This document shows, piece by piece, positions 50,361 to 64,000 of a stretch of 64,000 nucleotides of DNA. This stretch comes from Rhea pennata (Eukaryota > Chordata > Aves > Rheiformes > Rheidae): contig NC_084687.1 in assembly GCF_028389875.1 (NCBI RefSeq), forward strand, positions 8,158,157-8,222,156. The letters run 5' to 3'. The first letter of the stretch is position 1, and every line of letters starts with the position of its first letter. The notes below the pieces were generated by a model, which saw nothing but the letters and a program-made list of their open reading frames with translations, ran no database searches and was not told where the DNA came from. The position numbers and the translations under genes were made by a program.

Positions 50361-51363
50361 GGTGGGGCTGGCAGCCCTGGGGGCTCTGGGCTGGGTGAGC
50401 CCTGGCGCGGCTGGGGCCGAGCTGGCGGCTCCGTCTTGCAGCGCCCGGGGCAGGTCGTCTCGCCTGGGCGGCGGCGGCGGGGGATGGGGGTGCCGCTGGC
50501 CTCGCAGCAGGCAGAGCGTAGGGGCGGGTGTAGGTGCAGGCCTTGCCAGCCTTTCCTCCCTCTAGACCCAGCTGCATCCCTCTTAGTCTGCTGGTGATGC
50601 AGTGTGCATTTCAGGCCAAGACCTTCAATAAGGCACCCGTGTTTTACATATACTAGAATTTAGAATCATAAGCAAGATGGAAAATTTGGTGTGTGAAGTC
50701 TAATGATAGTGGATAAAGGGCTTTTCTCTTTAAAATTATTTTCCTTGATACCTGTCAACTAAGGACTATTAAAGGGTCATCTTGTTTTTCAAATCTGATT
50801 AAAAAATGCTGATTGTACTCTCAAATCTTAGCTCTTGCTCCTCTTACATTTTTTTCAGCTGATATTTCCTTTCACAGAGTCTTCAGAAGTCAGAGACTGC
50901 AGCTGCCTGCAGGGGTTTGCCAGGAAGCATGATGTGTGAGGTACAGTCTCTTGAGAAGTGAGTTTTCTGTGTTAAAACATTTCCTCTAACTATTTAACAA
51001 ATGAAGCAGTCATTTATGGTTTTGAGCTATACTGAAATAGTTGTACAGTGTTACCTGTTCAGTTTGTTCTTGTGTTCAGTTTGTGTTTGTGTTTTTGTGT
51101 GTTTTTCTCAAGGTGTGTATAGAAACCATGCAAAAAGGCATAGGAAGGGAAGTTGGGTCTCGTGATTTTGAATGCAATTACACTTATCTGGTGCTACCAT
51201 AATATTGACAGATTTAGAGATGGTTTCTATTTTTTCTCACTTTACTGTTTCTTTTTGGCCACTTTAAAGCATAGCAGCTGTTTTGGAAAATCATCCTTTT
51301 GGAAAACTTTGAATTGTAAATCTTCTATTAAGAATCTCTTGTTCCATTACAAATGTAACACAG

Positions 51364-51392
51364 CTTTATTATTTATTTATTTATTTAATTAT
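51364..51392. repeat. (TTTA)n simple repeat
   Basis: Short ttatttatttatttattt tract. Confidence 0.85.
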
Positions 51393-52550
51393 TTTTAAAA
51401 AGAAATATTCAACCTACATTATGGCACAAAGCAAAATTTTGCAATTTCCATTTTGTTATTCTGAGCGATGCTGTGCTAAATGGTACTACCTACCCAAGTC
51501 CATTATATGCCTCCTAAAATAACAAAAACATGAATGCATTTGAATAGACAAAAGAACCTAGTGACAGTGGGCTGTATCAAACATTAGGGTAAGAGTTCAT
51601 TATCCCCTGATACATTTGAAGCAATACAAAACCTAAAAGGGGGAATAGCTCTGCATTAGCTCATGAGGACAAAGTAGGTAGGTGTTGAACAAATCTTTTA
51701 TCACGCTTCTCTCTAATTTTTCTGTACAGCTTAGCAACAGAGCATTTGGCCTTCCTAAATTTTAGGTCTCCTTGCTTACATAAGTCTAGCAGTGAGTGAA
51801 GTCTGACTGAACTAATGCTAAATGCATCAGGAAAGTCTTGTTCTTCCCAGATAGCTGTTTCAACTAGAGTCTCTGATGCTGGATACAGGTTTATGTAGTT
51901 TTAATACCCTACATAGCTTTTTCTTTCTTTTTTTTTTTTTTTTTTCCAGTTGTCGTTCCAGAAGCATTTTTGTTAATATTCCGTTGCATGTGGAAGAGAA
52001 GCATTCATGATGATGAATACATTTGCTTGAAGTCTGGTTCTTTTGACTGTGTTCATGAAGTGTGAGATTACTCTGTGTGGATTTGATTTGATCCTTCTGT
52101 GATTATTTTTTCTCGAAACCGTTTCAGAAGTAGCAATCTAGCCATACCTGCATTGCTCTTTCTCTAAGCTGTGTTCAGAAGGCTATGCCAAGGAAGGCAG
52201 CAAACAGTCTGTGTAGAAAATATTAGCTTATGACCTTCAAGTTCTTGTAGTCCTGGTAGCACAGAAGTCCTCTTAGCCGAAGCAGGCTAAGGGATCATCT
52301 TTAGAAACAATACATTTTAAAGCTCCACACTTTCTCACAGAGTTCTAGGCAGGATCTGGCAAAGTTCGTTCCAAAGAGCCCATACTAAAAGACCGTTTTC
52401 AGTAATGGGAAGAAACTTCCCAATTTGTTTACAGTTTAAAAGTAAAAATCTGGGTTTGAATAAACACTACTTTGCAAATTTCTGTGTTTGTAAATTACAG
52501 TTCAAGTTCTGAGGACAGCAAATGAAATTTGGATTTTAATTTAGCTGTCA

Positions 52551-52680
52551 ATAGAATCGTAGAATCATAGAATTGGTAAGGTTGGAAGGGACCTCTGGAG
52601 ATCATCTAGTCCAACCCTCAAATGAGTGGCCCGTATGGGGATTGAACCCACGACCTTGGCGTTATTAGCACCATGCTCTA
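52551..52680 (-). mobile_element. tRNA-Ile/CR1 composite SINE, 5'-truncated
   Basis: Read on the minus strand, 52680-52625 is the body of a tRNA-Ile (anticodon arm GGTGCTAATAACGCC, anticodon AAT; T-arm with GGTTCAATCCC; acceptor 3' strand GGGCCA). It lacks the first 18 or so bases, including the A box. It joins directly to a CR1 3' end (GGGTTGGACTAGATGATCTC ... ATTCTATGATTCT). This head-plus-tail plan is that of passerine TguSINE1-type SINEs mobilised by CR1. The family name is from memory. Confidence 0.78.
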
Positions 52681-54507
52681 AAATAAATCCATTCAATTCA
52701 GGATGGAGATGAGTAAGGGAAGGCAGAAGACACCTCTGCTTAAATTACTGGGTGGACACTGAACTGGGTCTTGGGAGGGTCACTGTATCTATCGATCCTG
52801 AGCTCTGCCAAATACAGCTCTGCATGACCCAGGGGAGCCCACTTACTTACTCTGTGAGCCTTAGTTTTCTCATCCACTTAGTGTATGTGCCTGAGTCTGA
52901 ATGAATGTACTGGGAGGTGCTATGGGGACATGACCTTTGCTTTGGAGGGGAGAGCTTCTTCCTGCCGAGCTTCATTGGATGCTACCTTAATCGCAACAGA
53001 ACAGGTTCAGACAGAAGAACAAATTTCATCAGGATTGCAGAATCACTCTACAGAAGGTACAAATGAAGATAAGATGAGACAAAATATTCAAAAAGTTAGT
53101 AGCATATATATCGCATCCTTTTTCCCAAACTTCCACGTTAATCATTGCCCTACCAAGTGGGCGTAAGATCAGCACCTGCTTGAATTCCAACAATACTGCT
53201 TTTGACCACCCAGTTCTTACCTTCTCCAGTAAGCACTTTACAACTTCCTTTTGCAGTGCTTCTGCCCTCCATGAGTAGGAAAAGTCATGCATGGTGAGGT
53301 CAGATAGCTAAAAACCTTGCTGACTGCCAGAAAAATTATAGGACTTCAGAAGATCTCTGATAGAACTAGGGAAGTCCAGATTGCAGGACTGGATGTCTCC
53401 TGCTCTTTGTGTTGCTGCTAGCTCCACGCTGATTCCATCCCACTGGCCAGCATTTGAGCCTTGGCCCTAAACCCAAGTTACAACCTGGCCAAGACAAAAG
53501 GTAGGGCAAAAACTAACCAGTGAAGTGAAACCAGAAAAAGGGAAATGCCCTTTCTCAGTATTGACTTCTCTTTGCCTCTCTCTGCAGCCTTCGCTTCAGA
53601 AGTGATGCTAGCAACCAAACAGAAATCATTACTCAGGATTCAGTAGGCCACATACTTTGTTTTATTCTGTTCTCAAGCAGCTATCACGTTAGATGCAGAT
53701 AAATTTGGCACATCACCTCTGTAGTCTTTTGCATTTTGCATGCGGCAGCACCCTCTGCTGGCAGTTGCCGTGTGCTCAAAAAAGCAGATCCTTCCGAAGT
53801 CAGGCAGCAGCAGAAGTGTTGTATCACAGGATCCTCAGCATTTTACAAAGCGAGGAACAAAAGCAGAGGTATGGAGAAATTAAAAGGCACAGCAAAAGAG
53901 AGAAAAAGGGTTTCTGATCTGAAACACTTTACTGTATTGGCATTCTTGAGGTAAGTATTAATACTGTAAAAATGACATGTCCAGTAATCTCACTCCAGAT
54001 ACTCAGATTCCTACCCCAAATCCAATACAGTTGTTGTTCTAAAAGTACCGATTTCTCTCATTCCATTTCACGCTCTCTGCTTTGTTCTGGTAATTGGTGG
54101 CTATGCAACCCTGACATTTATTATAATCGTTTGTGATTTTCAAGATTTTTACTCATGAAGAAATTTCTGAGAAAAACTGCAAAGTGATTAATATATTTAC
54201 CTCATAGAAGATTACAGAACAAAACAATGTGTTTTAAGGAAAAAAGAGGCTCCCTAATATTTTTGTGAATAGGGTTATCAATTTGTGAAGTAAACAGTCA
54301 GTAAATCCACAAGTTATTTCATGAACTATGCTACTTAGTCATTTTTTTGCAAAGATCCACATTTTATTTCCGCCTGGAACATGTCCAGACTTGAAATCCA
54401 TCCACTGTATCTCACTCAGCCTTTGCTGTATATACTAAAGGACTTTCTATCATAAAATGTCTTCTCCCTCACAAGGAGAAGTTCTTGCATACTCTAATGT
54501 GAATGAA

Positions 54508-54600
54508 ATGTGTGTGTATGTGTGCGTACATGTGTGTGTATATATATGTGTGTATGCATGTGTCTATAGGTATACACACACATGCACACATATATATAGT
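54508..54600. repeat. TG/TA/CA-rich microsatellite
   Basis: Imperfect alternating purine-pyrimidine array (gtgtgtatgtgtgcg, then atatatatgtg, then cacacatgcacac). Confidence 0.9.
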
Positions 54601-55345
54601 ATCTTTCTATCTCAAAATTTATTTGCAGTTAGATTTACAATTATGCAGTTCCTGCAGCAAAGACTGTATGACCAACTCTTACTCAGTTTTTCTTGTTGTC
54701 CTTGTCAGTTATCGTTGTCTTCCAAATTGCTCTCTGCTAATTTATTGACCTTTCAGAGATTAGGAGTGCACAGTAATGTTATTTCTTTCTGCTGTTGAAC
54801 CCTTCCCTAAAATGTTTTACAAGCATATACCTGCAATTATTCCAATTCCACGTTTTATGAACAACAGAACTTTCATGTGCATACTTAGCTCTGCATAAAA
54901 TTGTTCAGATTTCCTGGTTTTTTTGCTCCTATTATGCATGCAAAGCTCTCATTCTCTGTTCAAGGTCCAAAATAGCCCTTCAGAGAAGTGCAGGCCAGAG
55001 AATGAGGAAGATTTTTTTAAAGGAAAAAAAAAAAACTTATTTCCCGATTAAGTGTGTGATTTACATGGAACTACAGTTGACTTTAAATTCCAAGGAAGCA
55101 GCCCAGGAACCATAATGGACTCCTGTTGTGTCAGGGACATTTGAACTTGCGTCACCCAGCTGGCATCTGTATTGCTGTTTCCATTTCCACTGAGTAATTG
55201 CGTGAATGCTAGATCTGGCAATACTAAGTTTGTCTCAGAACGCAGCCCAGGAATTGCTCACTGGACTGAAAAGGAGGTCAGAAGGGATTGTGCTTCTCGA
55301 ACTGTCTGAGCAAACAGTCTGCTCCTCTGTTTCCTTCCTCAAGTT

Positions 55346-55371
55346 TTTATTTATTTATTTATTTATTTGCA
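55346..55371. repeat. (TTTA)n simple repeat
   Basis: tttttatttatttatttatt-type tract. Confidence 0.85.
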
Positions 55372-56494
55372 TCAGGAATTTCATGACACATCAATCTCCA
55401 AAGCTTATTCCAGGCTCTTGAGGACAATGTCTGGATACTCTGACAACTGAATCAGCGTGACTTTCTCTGTCTAGGAGTGTCCAAAATTAGTTGTGCTCAA
55501 ATCCTGGCCTGTATTTGGAAGCTACTTTTCAGAAAAAGCATTGAGGTTTGTAGAATCACAGAACTCTGTAAACTACCTCATGTCTGTCACAATCATAGTG
55601 CAAATATTATTTCTCACATCTCCCCTTAATGGCCATATAGGAAATGACAAAAGAGGAATATCTCATACTTTTCTATTTTCTCCAAGTAGAGCAGCTCTCA
55701 GCCTCAGTTTGTCTTTTTGAGTCCCCTCCCAGCTCTTCTCTAAACAAATGATAGGCATTTATCCAATTGCCAGTTACCTAATGTGCTCTCTTTGCAGGTT
55801 CCTTCTGCAGTTAGGGCTGGATTTGTCTTTACTGTGGTGGATTTCCATGTATGGGAGTTGCACACTTTCATTTTGACTCAGCAGCGCTTCTTAGTAAATT
55901 AAGTTAATCTGTAAGGTGCAGATGAGTGCTCCTTACTCTTCACACAAATGACCAACCCATGTGTGAGTTCAGTGATCATGACATGTCTATCGAAAGCCTG
56001 ATCATGACATAGTTTGCAGGTTTATGTAAACAGTCATGGCATGCAAAGATTCTTATGTATGATTGTATGCTATCCTGTGGAAACGTTTCTACTAAATTTT
56101 GCCTAGCCAAAGGAAGAACAGAAAAAAGGTTCTGTTTCACAGCTGAACTGTCTGCTGTCATCTTTAACATAAAGAATGTGCTTCACTCCAGAAAATCAAA
56201 GGAGACAAAAAGATATATAATAGAAGCTAGAACTGGCATGCAAGTTTTTGAAGTGTCCCTTTCATAAGCTTTCACCATAACAACACTTATTCCCAGTGCT
56301 TTCTGGACTTGGGGTAAAATAAAACATGGTCCAGAAAGAAAGCTTTGTCCTCAGTTAATGTTGTCCCTCGACAGTTAGTGACTGCTATGTAAAACAAGTC
56401 TAATTATTTCTGTTACCATTAAGCAGTAGCAGTGTTCTAATACATCTGTGAACTATTTATAACAAAATATAATGAAGGCTCATCATATTGGCCA

Positions 56495-56550
56495 TTGGGT
56501 TGGACTGGATGATCTCCAGAGGTTCCTTCCAACCTCAACCATTCCGTGAA
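56495..56550 (+). mobile_element. CR1 3'-end fragment, plus sense
   Basis: gggttggactggatgatctc, then ccttccaacctcaaccattc. The terminal 56 nt of a CR1 LINE. Confidence 0.88.
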
Positions 56551-59180
56551 ATGCTTTAATCTGGCTTCATGTCCTTGGAAGGATTAGGAGAGTAAGGAGA
56601 TTATTTGTTTCACGGGAAACCTGTGTTAGAGGGTAGTAATATGATACGTCAATCTGAAAAAAATCTAAGAAAAAACAGGCTATCAAAACTCTTGCTCAAG
56701 TTTTAATTAGAAAGAATTTTTCTGGTGCATATGATGGCTAGGATCATCCTCAGCTTATGTAGCTGATTGTGTCAGCATGAAAAATGAGATGTGGAACTAG
56801 TTCTATGATGAGTCATAGGGAGTCCAAAACAGCTATAGTAGTGTAAACTTAGTTGGCCTAGGACTAAGAACCTCCACTGTGGATTTCAGTGTGACCCAAC
56901 AGTGAATTTGAATGTTTAAACCACAGAAGAAAATGGAATTTTCTCATGTACAACCTGATTTAGTGTCACTGAATATAGACTTTTCTTATTTTCGAACCAT
57001 GCTTTAAACACAACACTCCAAACCCTTGCACAGCTTAAAAGTCATGCCACTTTCACAGATATGTGAGGCACATTTTGCAACTAGCATGAGGCCTAGCACA
57101 AAACTGGAAGTTTTTCTGAGAAACTGGGCTACTGGAGTAATCCCAGAACTGTTAAGTCTGTGAGTACGTGTCCTAACTGTGCTTTGTGGTTTACTCTCAT
57201 GTAAATCTGTTCCTCTCTTTAGGAGATAAAACCTAATACATAAAAAAGGACCAGAGTGACAGCAGCTTGTTTCAGTGGCCTGGATTGTTTATTAGAGAAA
57301 GCCTGCGAAAAGCTCTGCTAATGGGTGTCTGCTTTGTGCTGTATGTCAGGATCTGGAGGAGGGTGTGCAGTTCTGCTGCACACTCTGCTGAAGGTAACAG
57401 TTCCTATGCTGTTACTCAATAGCAGAAGTGTTGGGCACTGTGCAGTACTGCAGGCATTCCCAGCTATTCCTAGTAATACCATTGTGGTAATGCTTGGGGA
57501 CCCATATAATTTCATCCTGTCAGCACAAAGGTCCCAAAGGCCCCAGCTCCTGAGCTGCACTGTAGGGTGGAACATGCTGTTGATGCTGTCTTGTTTTGAA
57601 AATTGTCCGAGCCAAATAGGAAAAAGAAACTGTTCCAAAGGGCAGTTGAAAAAGAGAAAGTTACTTAAATTCAAAGTGTATGCCTCAGGATCAAGGAAGT
57701 TTACTAGACAGGTTTTAAACTACACATTTCTGTGGTCCTTCAAGAATGTATCGAGACTGGAATGTGAAATAGGAGAACTGAGTGGTGAAATGTGCCACAT
57801 ATTTTCTGCATTTCACTCTGTTGACATAAAGGACCGTGATGATGTGTAACGTGGTAAGAAATAACAGTTTCACCAGCCAGTTTTGTAAGTCGGGTCAGCT
57901 CCTGGGGAAACACCAAGGGATGTGTTGCCTGGCTTGTTCCCACCAACAGGCTCTGGCTGCAGTTCAGACCTGCCTTCAGCTGGCATGATCCTGCCAGCAA
58001 TGGAAGAAGGAGCATAAGCCAGAGGGATTGGGCAGCATTTGCACGGCTTGCGTCTTGTTATTCTGGTGGATGGGGTAGCTCAGTAAGCATCAAAAGTGCT
58101 TAGAGAGAGAAGTGTCTGCTTATGTGGAACTACTTAAAGCTATGAACTGATGGAGTTAGAGTCATTTTTCCAGTTCACTAGAAAATTACAACAGTGCAAG
58201 ATAATGTGTGAACTGTAGCTAGTACTTAGTATCACTGAGAAATGCTTACTAAAACCCAAGACAGATGGATATATAAACATGTATTGTTTACTGTTTGAAA
58301 GAAAGTAAAATTGTCCTTTTTCTTGGTTAAATAGGAGCAAACAAGGGAACTGAAAGTCAACATGTTCAGTAAACGCATTCTGGCTTTTTTTTAATGTTTC
58401 ACTAATTGCTGGATGGCTTTCATTCAAGAAAGATAGCCTTTAAAACAAACAGTATGCTGGATTTTAAATGTTACATCATTAATAACACTTGGTTAATGTT
58501 ATATCTGGGGGACTACTAATCTGCCTACTAATTACATAAATGCATGGTTTTTTTTCTCCTAGTGCAGCAAAACTGTGCCTGTGTTGTATCAGAAGAATGT
58601 TTGGACAAAGAGAGGTCAAAGATATATAAGAGAATTTTTGGTTTATGTTACAAGGAATCTTCAGTCCACCAAGTTTACGGTAAATGTTCTTACTAATATT
58701 TTGGAAAATTTCTCTGCTATTTAATGCAAGGACAAGCTGCATCATGATAATGGCTTCACCTCCAATAGCTTGATTCAAATTAATCATGCAAAGCAGAGGT
58801 GACGGGAGGATACTTCTTCTTTCCATACATAGAGTATATTTCTCTGCTGAGTATACATTGAATTCAGTGGTTTCCACACATACAAGGTGCCTTCAGAGCG
58901 TGCATACTTCTTAGATCCTCTGGGGACACAGGCAGAGTTTAGATGCCACTCCTCTGACTGGGCAGCTTCTTTAAATGCATTGTGAATGTTGTGGGAACTT
59001 CGTGGTGCAGAGTCTAAGCACGAATTAAATGTAGGTATCCCTGCAGGATGAACTGTTGCTGAGGAACAGAATCTCAGTTACTGACTGATTTGTCTAAGTA
59101 AGTACTCTGAATTTTATTCTGAGTTAGTTATTCTGAGTTTTGTCCCTTTGCCTGGACAAAATAGAAAGGGCAGGTCCAGT

Positions 59181-59228
59181 ATGCACTTCATTCTATTGTG
59201 TAAATATGCGCTTCATTCTATTGTGTAA
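59181..59228. repeat. 25-bp tandem duplication
   Basis: Two copies of atgc(a/g)cttcattctattg plus tgtaa in direct succession, differing at one base. Confidence 0.9.
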
Positions 59229-62200
59229 TATCCTTGGTTAAAATGATAGGGTGCTGAGTTTTGCTTGCATCTTTCATGGAAATTTGCAAGGAAGCAGATG
59301 AACTGAGAAGAGGAGGAATTGTTAAAAGGGATACAACCAAAGCTATTCTTCTTCTATCTATACACAGTGGTTGCATCTGTAAAAACTCCTAGCATGTTAC
59401 AGATGTACAAAATGTCCTTCCACAGCCAATACACTAATTCAGTAACATACACATTCTGATATTTCTGGCAACTCCTAAAGGTGTTCAACTCTCTAGGTAT
59501 CTGTAGAAAAGTCAACTATTTTTAATTTTAGGACTGAAGTCAGGTGCTATTAGTGACTGATAATTTTATCAAGAACTTGACACTAACACCAAAATTCCTT
59601 TTTTTATGCTAAGTCCAGTTTGCCCATGGTTATTGTCATTAATTTTTGTATGCTTAAGTATACAATACTGGGTTTTATAGCCCTCCCCCCTTCCCTAGTT
59701 CTCACTGAACTGTCTAAGAAGAACTCATCAGGGATGGTTTAATTAAAATGGTTGCAGAGTAGAAAAAGAAAATCACTGCAGCACTGGGATTTACTTTTCT
59801 GCGTTAGAGCTATTTTATATGGGTCCTTATTCCAAACGTTACAGAATCTGATTGGCTTTTTCCTTTGCCTGCCTCTCTGAGCATTGTTGCTATGCTTTGG
59901 CTTCAAATTTTCACAATTCACACCAATTCCAGGCATATCAGAAGAGTGAAGAGACAATACCAGAGAAAGCCACTAAGCACAACAGTCATATAAACGAATT
60001 CATCCAGGGCTTACCACTGAAAGCAAGGGAAGGGGAAAAAAAGAGAATTGAATAGTTACCAAAAAAAAAAAAAGGCAAGAACGAGGCATGCTGGGAACTC
60101 CTTTTCACATATACGAAACTAGAAAATAAAAAAGGGAACTTTAGTTTCATACCTAGTTTACTCAGATTTATAAAAAGGTTCTGATGAAGTGAATGTCTAA
60201 GAAGAACCCACATAGGCAAGGAAGAAAAATGCAGCCTGTCTTTACGTAAGTTTAAAAATTATTTAACAATAACGGAGTTTTCTGCTATGGGGTAACCAGG
60301 CTGCGTCTCAATAGATTTCCCCATCATCAGAACACACATTTTACGAAGAGAAATCATGTCCAAAATGTTATCTTCAGAATTAGTCATTAGTTGACTTTTA
60401 ACGATGGTTAAAATTCCTGTGCTGCAAGGATTCACATATTTCTGAGCTGAGAGAAACTACAGGGTGAACAAAAATCCATCTATATAGAGATAGATGATCT
60501 GAGGGGAAGAGACGTTTATGATTGTGAAGGACGTATTAGCACATGGACGCGCGAACTACATAGAAATGACATGTATGCAGTACTTTAGGGAAAGTATATA
60601 GGGATAAGGAAAATAGACATGAAACTGAGAATCTATAGGAAATACACTGATGCAATAGTGCTGTCATAATGTGAATGTGTACAACAGGTGAAAGCTGTCA
60701 GGGAGAGCTGCTGATCCTAGCTACAGCTGCTGCTTCAGACTGGAAAGTTGCCATGGTTTAAAATAGACTTCTAGACTTTCCCAGGTCTTAGAAGTAATAA
60801 GAAAAGCTATTAGGAATGGAATATGATTAAATGGTTAGTACAAATGGGAAAAGAGGTTTTTGAGTTTCATTTTTGAGCTATAAAAAAGAATTTGAGAGAC
60901 ACAGTTACAGTTTAAAGTTGTTTGTATTCAGTTGAGTCAAATGACAGGACTTTTCCTTTGAAATCATTCCACAGCTGGATAGCTCAGGCTGTCCCTTATT
61001 TCTGCTATTCTCACTTCAAGTTTTCCTTTGCTATTTCTTTTCCTACAACAAACATTTCTGAATTCTAGAAGGCTAATACTAGGAAAGTATTCTCCCTATT
61101 TTTAGGCTCTTTCCTTAAGCTCTACTGTCAGCTACCAATAAAGACAGGTGGGCCATTGGTATGAGCAGAACATATATTTGCATATTTGGTGTTTCTTTCA
61201 AGTCAAATTTGAGATTTGACTATTCTGCAAGATGTATCTGAAACAACAGTATTAGTCCATGGCCTTTACTCTCCCCATTTCTACCTTCAGTTTACAAAAG
61301 CAGACCCATTTGCTGCCTGAGTCTGCTAGCTTTAACGATGTACAGACTACTGAAGCTAAGTAAGTGTATGAACAGGAGGCTTATTTCAAAGACTGTGCAC
61401 CCTGTCCAGAACAGCTTCTATCAGAAACGTATCCTGTGAGATGACCGAAGCATGTTTGTTATCCATGCTTTGAATAGCTTTACAAGGGCCAAATTTCACA
61501 GAGCTGAGTCAGCAAAGAAAGTAATTCAAATAGGAAAATAAAAATAATTTGACCATTTCAGAAAATTTTATATGTGGCCAAAAAGCCACAATCCTACTTT
61601 AAAAGTGAAAGTTGTATAGGCTTTAAAAACAAGATGAGTTGGAAGGGAAGAGAAGACCGCTACTAAAAATGCAATAGATTAAAAAATAAAGTTCACTTTG
61701 ATAAATATATATTAAAAGCTTGGAAATAGAAGAAATCTGAAAAGTAAGTCGAAGGACCATAACTTTTTTTCAGATATTGATGCTCTAAAGCCATCTATAT
61801 TGAGAAAGCAAACCCAACAACAGCATCATTTTATAAGCAGATGGAATTGTTAAGAAACATTGGAAAAGGGTTTAGTAAATACTGCTATTTTACCTTTTTG
61901 GGAATAAAACAGTAATATGTCTGTGAAAGTAACTGTAACAATTTTGCAAAAAAATCACTGTCAATTTTTCAGTCAGAGTAGCTGTTCATAGTGGCTTGTG
62001 TTGTAAAATCCCATGGCTCTGTGAGAAACCTTCTAAGCCAAATTGGAATTTATAGCAACATCTCTCAGTTTAGTCTCACAAAAGTGGCAAAAGCATGGAC
62101 TACGTATTCTGAAACTGCGCTAGAGGGCACTTCAGCTGTATCTTCCAGAGCAGTTAAGAATCAGAACAGAATGCTTACTCAGGAGCAGAAGTGGACAGAA

Positions 62201-64000
62201 TCACATGTGGGAATTAATAGGATTTATAGCTATGAGGTTGATAGAACAATTAGTGATTTTCCCCACATGTGATACCCTCCAGGTGTAAATTTTGCTGATT
62301 GCTAGTATGAGTGATGAGAAAGAAACTAAAGATTTCTAGATAGATTGTAATATTTTTTTGTCCTTGTACACAGCTCAACCACAGAAACATGAGATATTTT
62401 TTAAGAGTTTAAAAAAACCCCTTTGGCTTCAGCTAGGGTTAATTGCCCAAAGAGTTGAGTTGCTCTGTGGTGTCTGATCCCACTGGGTTGTTGTTCCAGA
62501 TCTGTCCTGCCAAGTGTAGTGTGATGCCCTCAAAACTATTGGTTATCATGAAAATGAAATCTAACACCCTTTCTCTATAAGATTTGTAATAATAAACTAG
62601 AAAAAGGTAGAAGAAGCAGCCTGAGGGTATTTCTGGCTCTCCAGGAGACCCCAGTACTTGGTAACGTTTCAGAATTTTAGAGGTTTGGATGAAAGGAAAT
62701 ATATTGATCTGGCTCCTCACTTGCAAAACACAGAAGTTTGGGGGAGTTAGAATTTGAGCTTTTGTCTATATCCTGCCACAAGTATTAATTGTTGTTCAGA
62801 AACATGCAACAAAGACAAGATCTTGAGATAAATTACTCCCTGTTTAATTGAGAGACCACAGTTCCAGTCGTAAGTGTTCTGAGTTAATGAGTGAGGTCTT
62901 AACTCAGAAACATGGCTGACTTGTTAAAAATGTTTTTTTGGAATATTTCCTATTTATACTCATCAAGTGTTCTAGGCTTTATCTGAAATTTCCTTTCTTC
63001 AGCAAAACAAAAAGCGTGCTATCATAAAATTCTGAGTTTGGTTTTAATAAAAACCAATACAGTGTGATTCCACATGTATCATTACCATTGTATGGGATTG
63101 CGGACAGTGGCTGCTAACTTGCTAGGAGCATGTATAGGTATTGTAAAGTGAGAGGAGTCCATGATTTCTTATTTTTACTTTCCCTTTATTTTACATCCCC
63201 TTCCCCCTCCCAGGTTAACCTTTTCACTTTCTGCAGTTTTATTTACACAGCAGCTATAGGGAATGAATTTACATTTGAGATCAAGACCTTTCTATTTCTA
63301 CTGAGTGTTGGCATCCTGGCCCTTTGCCCTTGGGGTTGGAATCCTGGCGCAGGCTGGTGCAGAGCGGCCCCTGGCATTTCCTCCCTGCCTGTTTGTAGGA
63401 TGTATTGTTAGCGGGTTGATCTCGCTGACTCCAGATGTTGCTGCAAAGCATAACTGAAAATTTCTAGCAGATGATAGTAATGTATTTGCCAAACAAACGT
63501 TGCTTGAGAATTGGCAGCTGTCACCAGAGAGGGCAGTATTTGACTGGCTGAGTTCCAAACAATGCTCCTTTTGCCCTCGCAGCAAACATTGAGTTGAAGT
63601 TCACAACATCTTTGCTCACAGTTTTCAGCTGATGAAAACTACAAATAAACTGAAGCTAAAAGCTGTAATGAATAATTGAACTTCTGAGCAATTTACAGGA
63701 CTTTTGATGAGTCAAGTTTCATACAAAGGACCTGGGATTTTTCCATCAGTCACCACTCCTTAATTGCATTTACCTTCTGTAAAATACCAACTTCTTCCTT
63801 TTCCCACTCACCCAGTTGTAGTACAACTGGCCAATCTAACCATCTTTCAGTTTGTCTGTTGCCTCTCAAAGTGTCTCTATTCTTCATCCCTCTGTGCCCC
63901 CATCATCCCATCTTCCTCTTTCACATTTTAATACCCAGCTTGTTCTGCTTCCACCATCACCTCTTTGGCACCCCTGTAGCACTGGCTGTAAGAGACTTGG

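Larger units (their letters stand above)
49770..50580 (-). promoter_or_regulatory. TSPAN2: TSPAN2 CpG island promoter
   Basis: GC-dense block covering the TSPAN2 start codon, with a tandem cccgc array (49908-49931, Sp1/KLF type) just inside intron 1 and a G-rich array upstream (50050-50360). No TATA box. The transcription start is probably between 50.04 and 50.2 kb. Open frames here are compositional. Confidence 0.8.
50600..64000. other. Intergenic region upstream of TSPAN2
   Basis: 13 kb with CR1 and SINE fragments and simple repeats but no supportable exon. In amniotes NGF is the next gene in this direction; none of its single large coding exon is visible, so it must lie beyond the window. 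Confidence 0.55.

Noticed and set aside
49818-50597. 259-, 205- and 159-codon frames at the TSPAN2 promoter
   Set aside because: Repetitive Gly/Arg/Ala/Pro shadows of the G-rich array, open in several frames at once.
52625-52680. A functional tRNA-Ile gene
   Set aside because: The 5' acceptor strand and A box are missing and it is fused to a CR1 tail, so it is a SINE fragment.
57325-57849. 174-codon plus-strand frame with an overlapping 118-codon minus frame
   Set aside because: Begins only at a GTG, has no recognisable domain, and a frame of this length is expected once or so by chance in 64 kb.

Overview
The window is vertebrate nuclear DNA from a bird. It carries the conserved amniote gene order SYCP1 – TSHB – TSPAN2. 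The TSHB protein has the short avian-type C-terminus, the interspersed repeats are almost all CR1 LINE fragments, and repeat density is low. One short element joins a tRNA-Ile body to a CR1 3' end, a structure known from passerine SINEs, so a passerine is the best guess.

Layout. 1–7.3 kb: the last ten coding exons and 3'UTR of SYCP1 (+), the meiotic transverse-filament protein. 8.2–11.4 kb: on the minus strand, an unrecognised gene whose last four exons can be chained with matching splice phases. They encode a Ser/Thr-rich stalk, one transmembrane helix and a tyrosine-bearing cytoplasmic tail. It lies tail-to-tail with SYCP1, and its 5' part was not found. 13–17.6 kb: three LINE remnants. 18.6–20.95 kb: TSHB (+), with a readable pituitary promoter (Pit-1-like site, GATA site, TATA box), a noncoding first exon and two coding exons. 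25.7–26.5 kb: an orphan CpG island with two near-identical CCAAT modules, a (CG)n tract and a plausible first-exon splice donor. No known protein gene starts there. 30.4–50.1 kb: the complete TSPAN2 (minus), eight coding exons and 222 codons, starting in a second CpG island at about 49.8–50.6 kb. 50.6–64 kb: intergenic DNA upstream of TSPAN2, with CR1 fragments, one tRNA-Ile/CR1 SINE and simple repeats, and no gene I can support.

The three named genes are unrelated in function: meiosis (SYCP1), pituitary hormone (TSHB) and membrane scaffold (TSPAN2). Their order is inherited synteny, not an operon. The points most worth checking are the minus-strand membrane-protein gene between SYCP1 and TSHB, the orphan CpG island, the GC-AG intron in TSPAN2 with a 28-nt homopolymer at the other end of the same exon, and the SINE. 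Exon boundaries were placed by eye from splice consensus and from remembered homologous proteins; no alignment was run.
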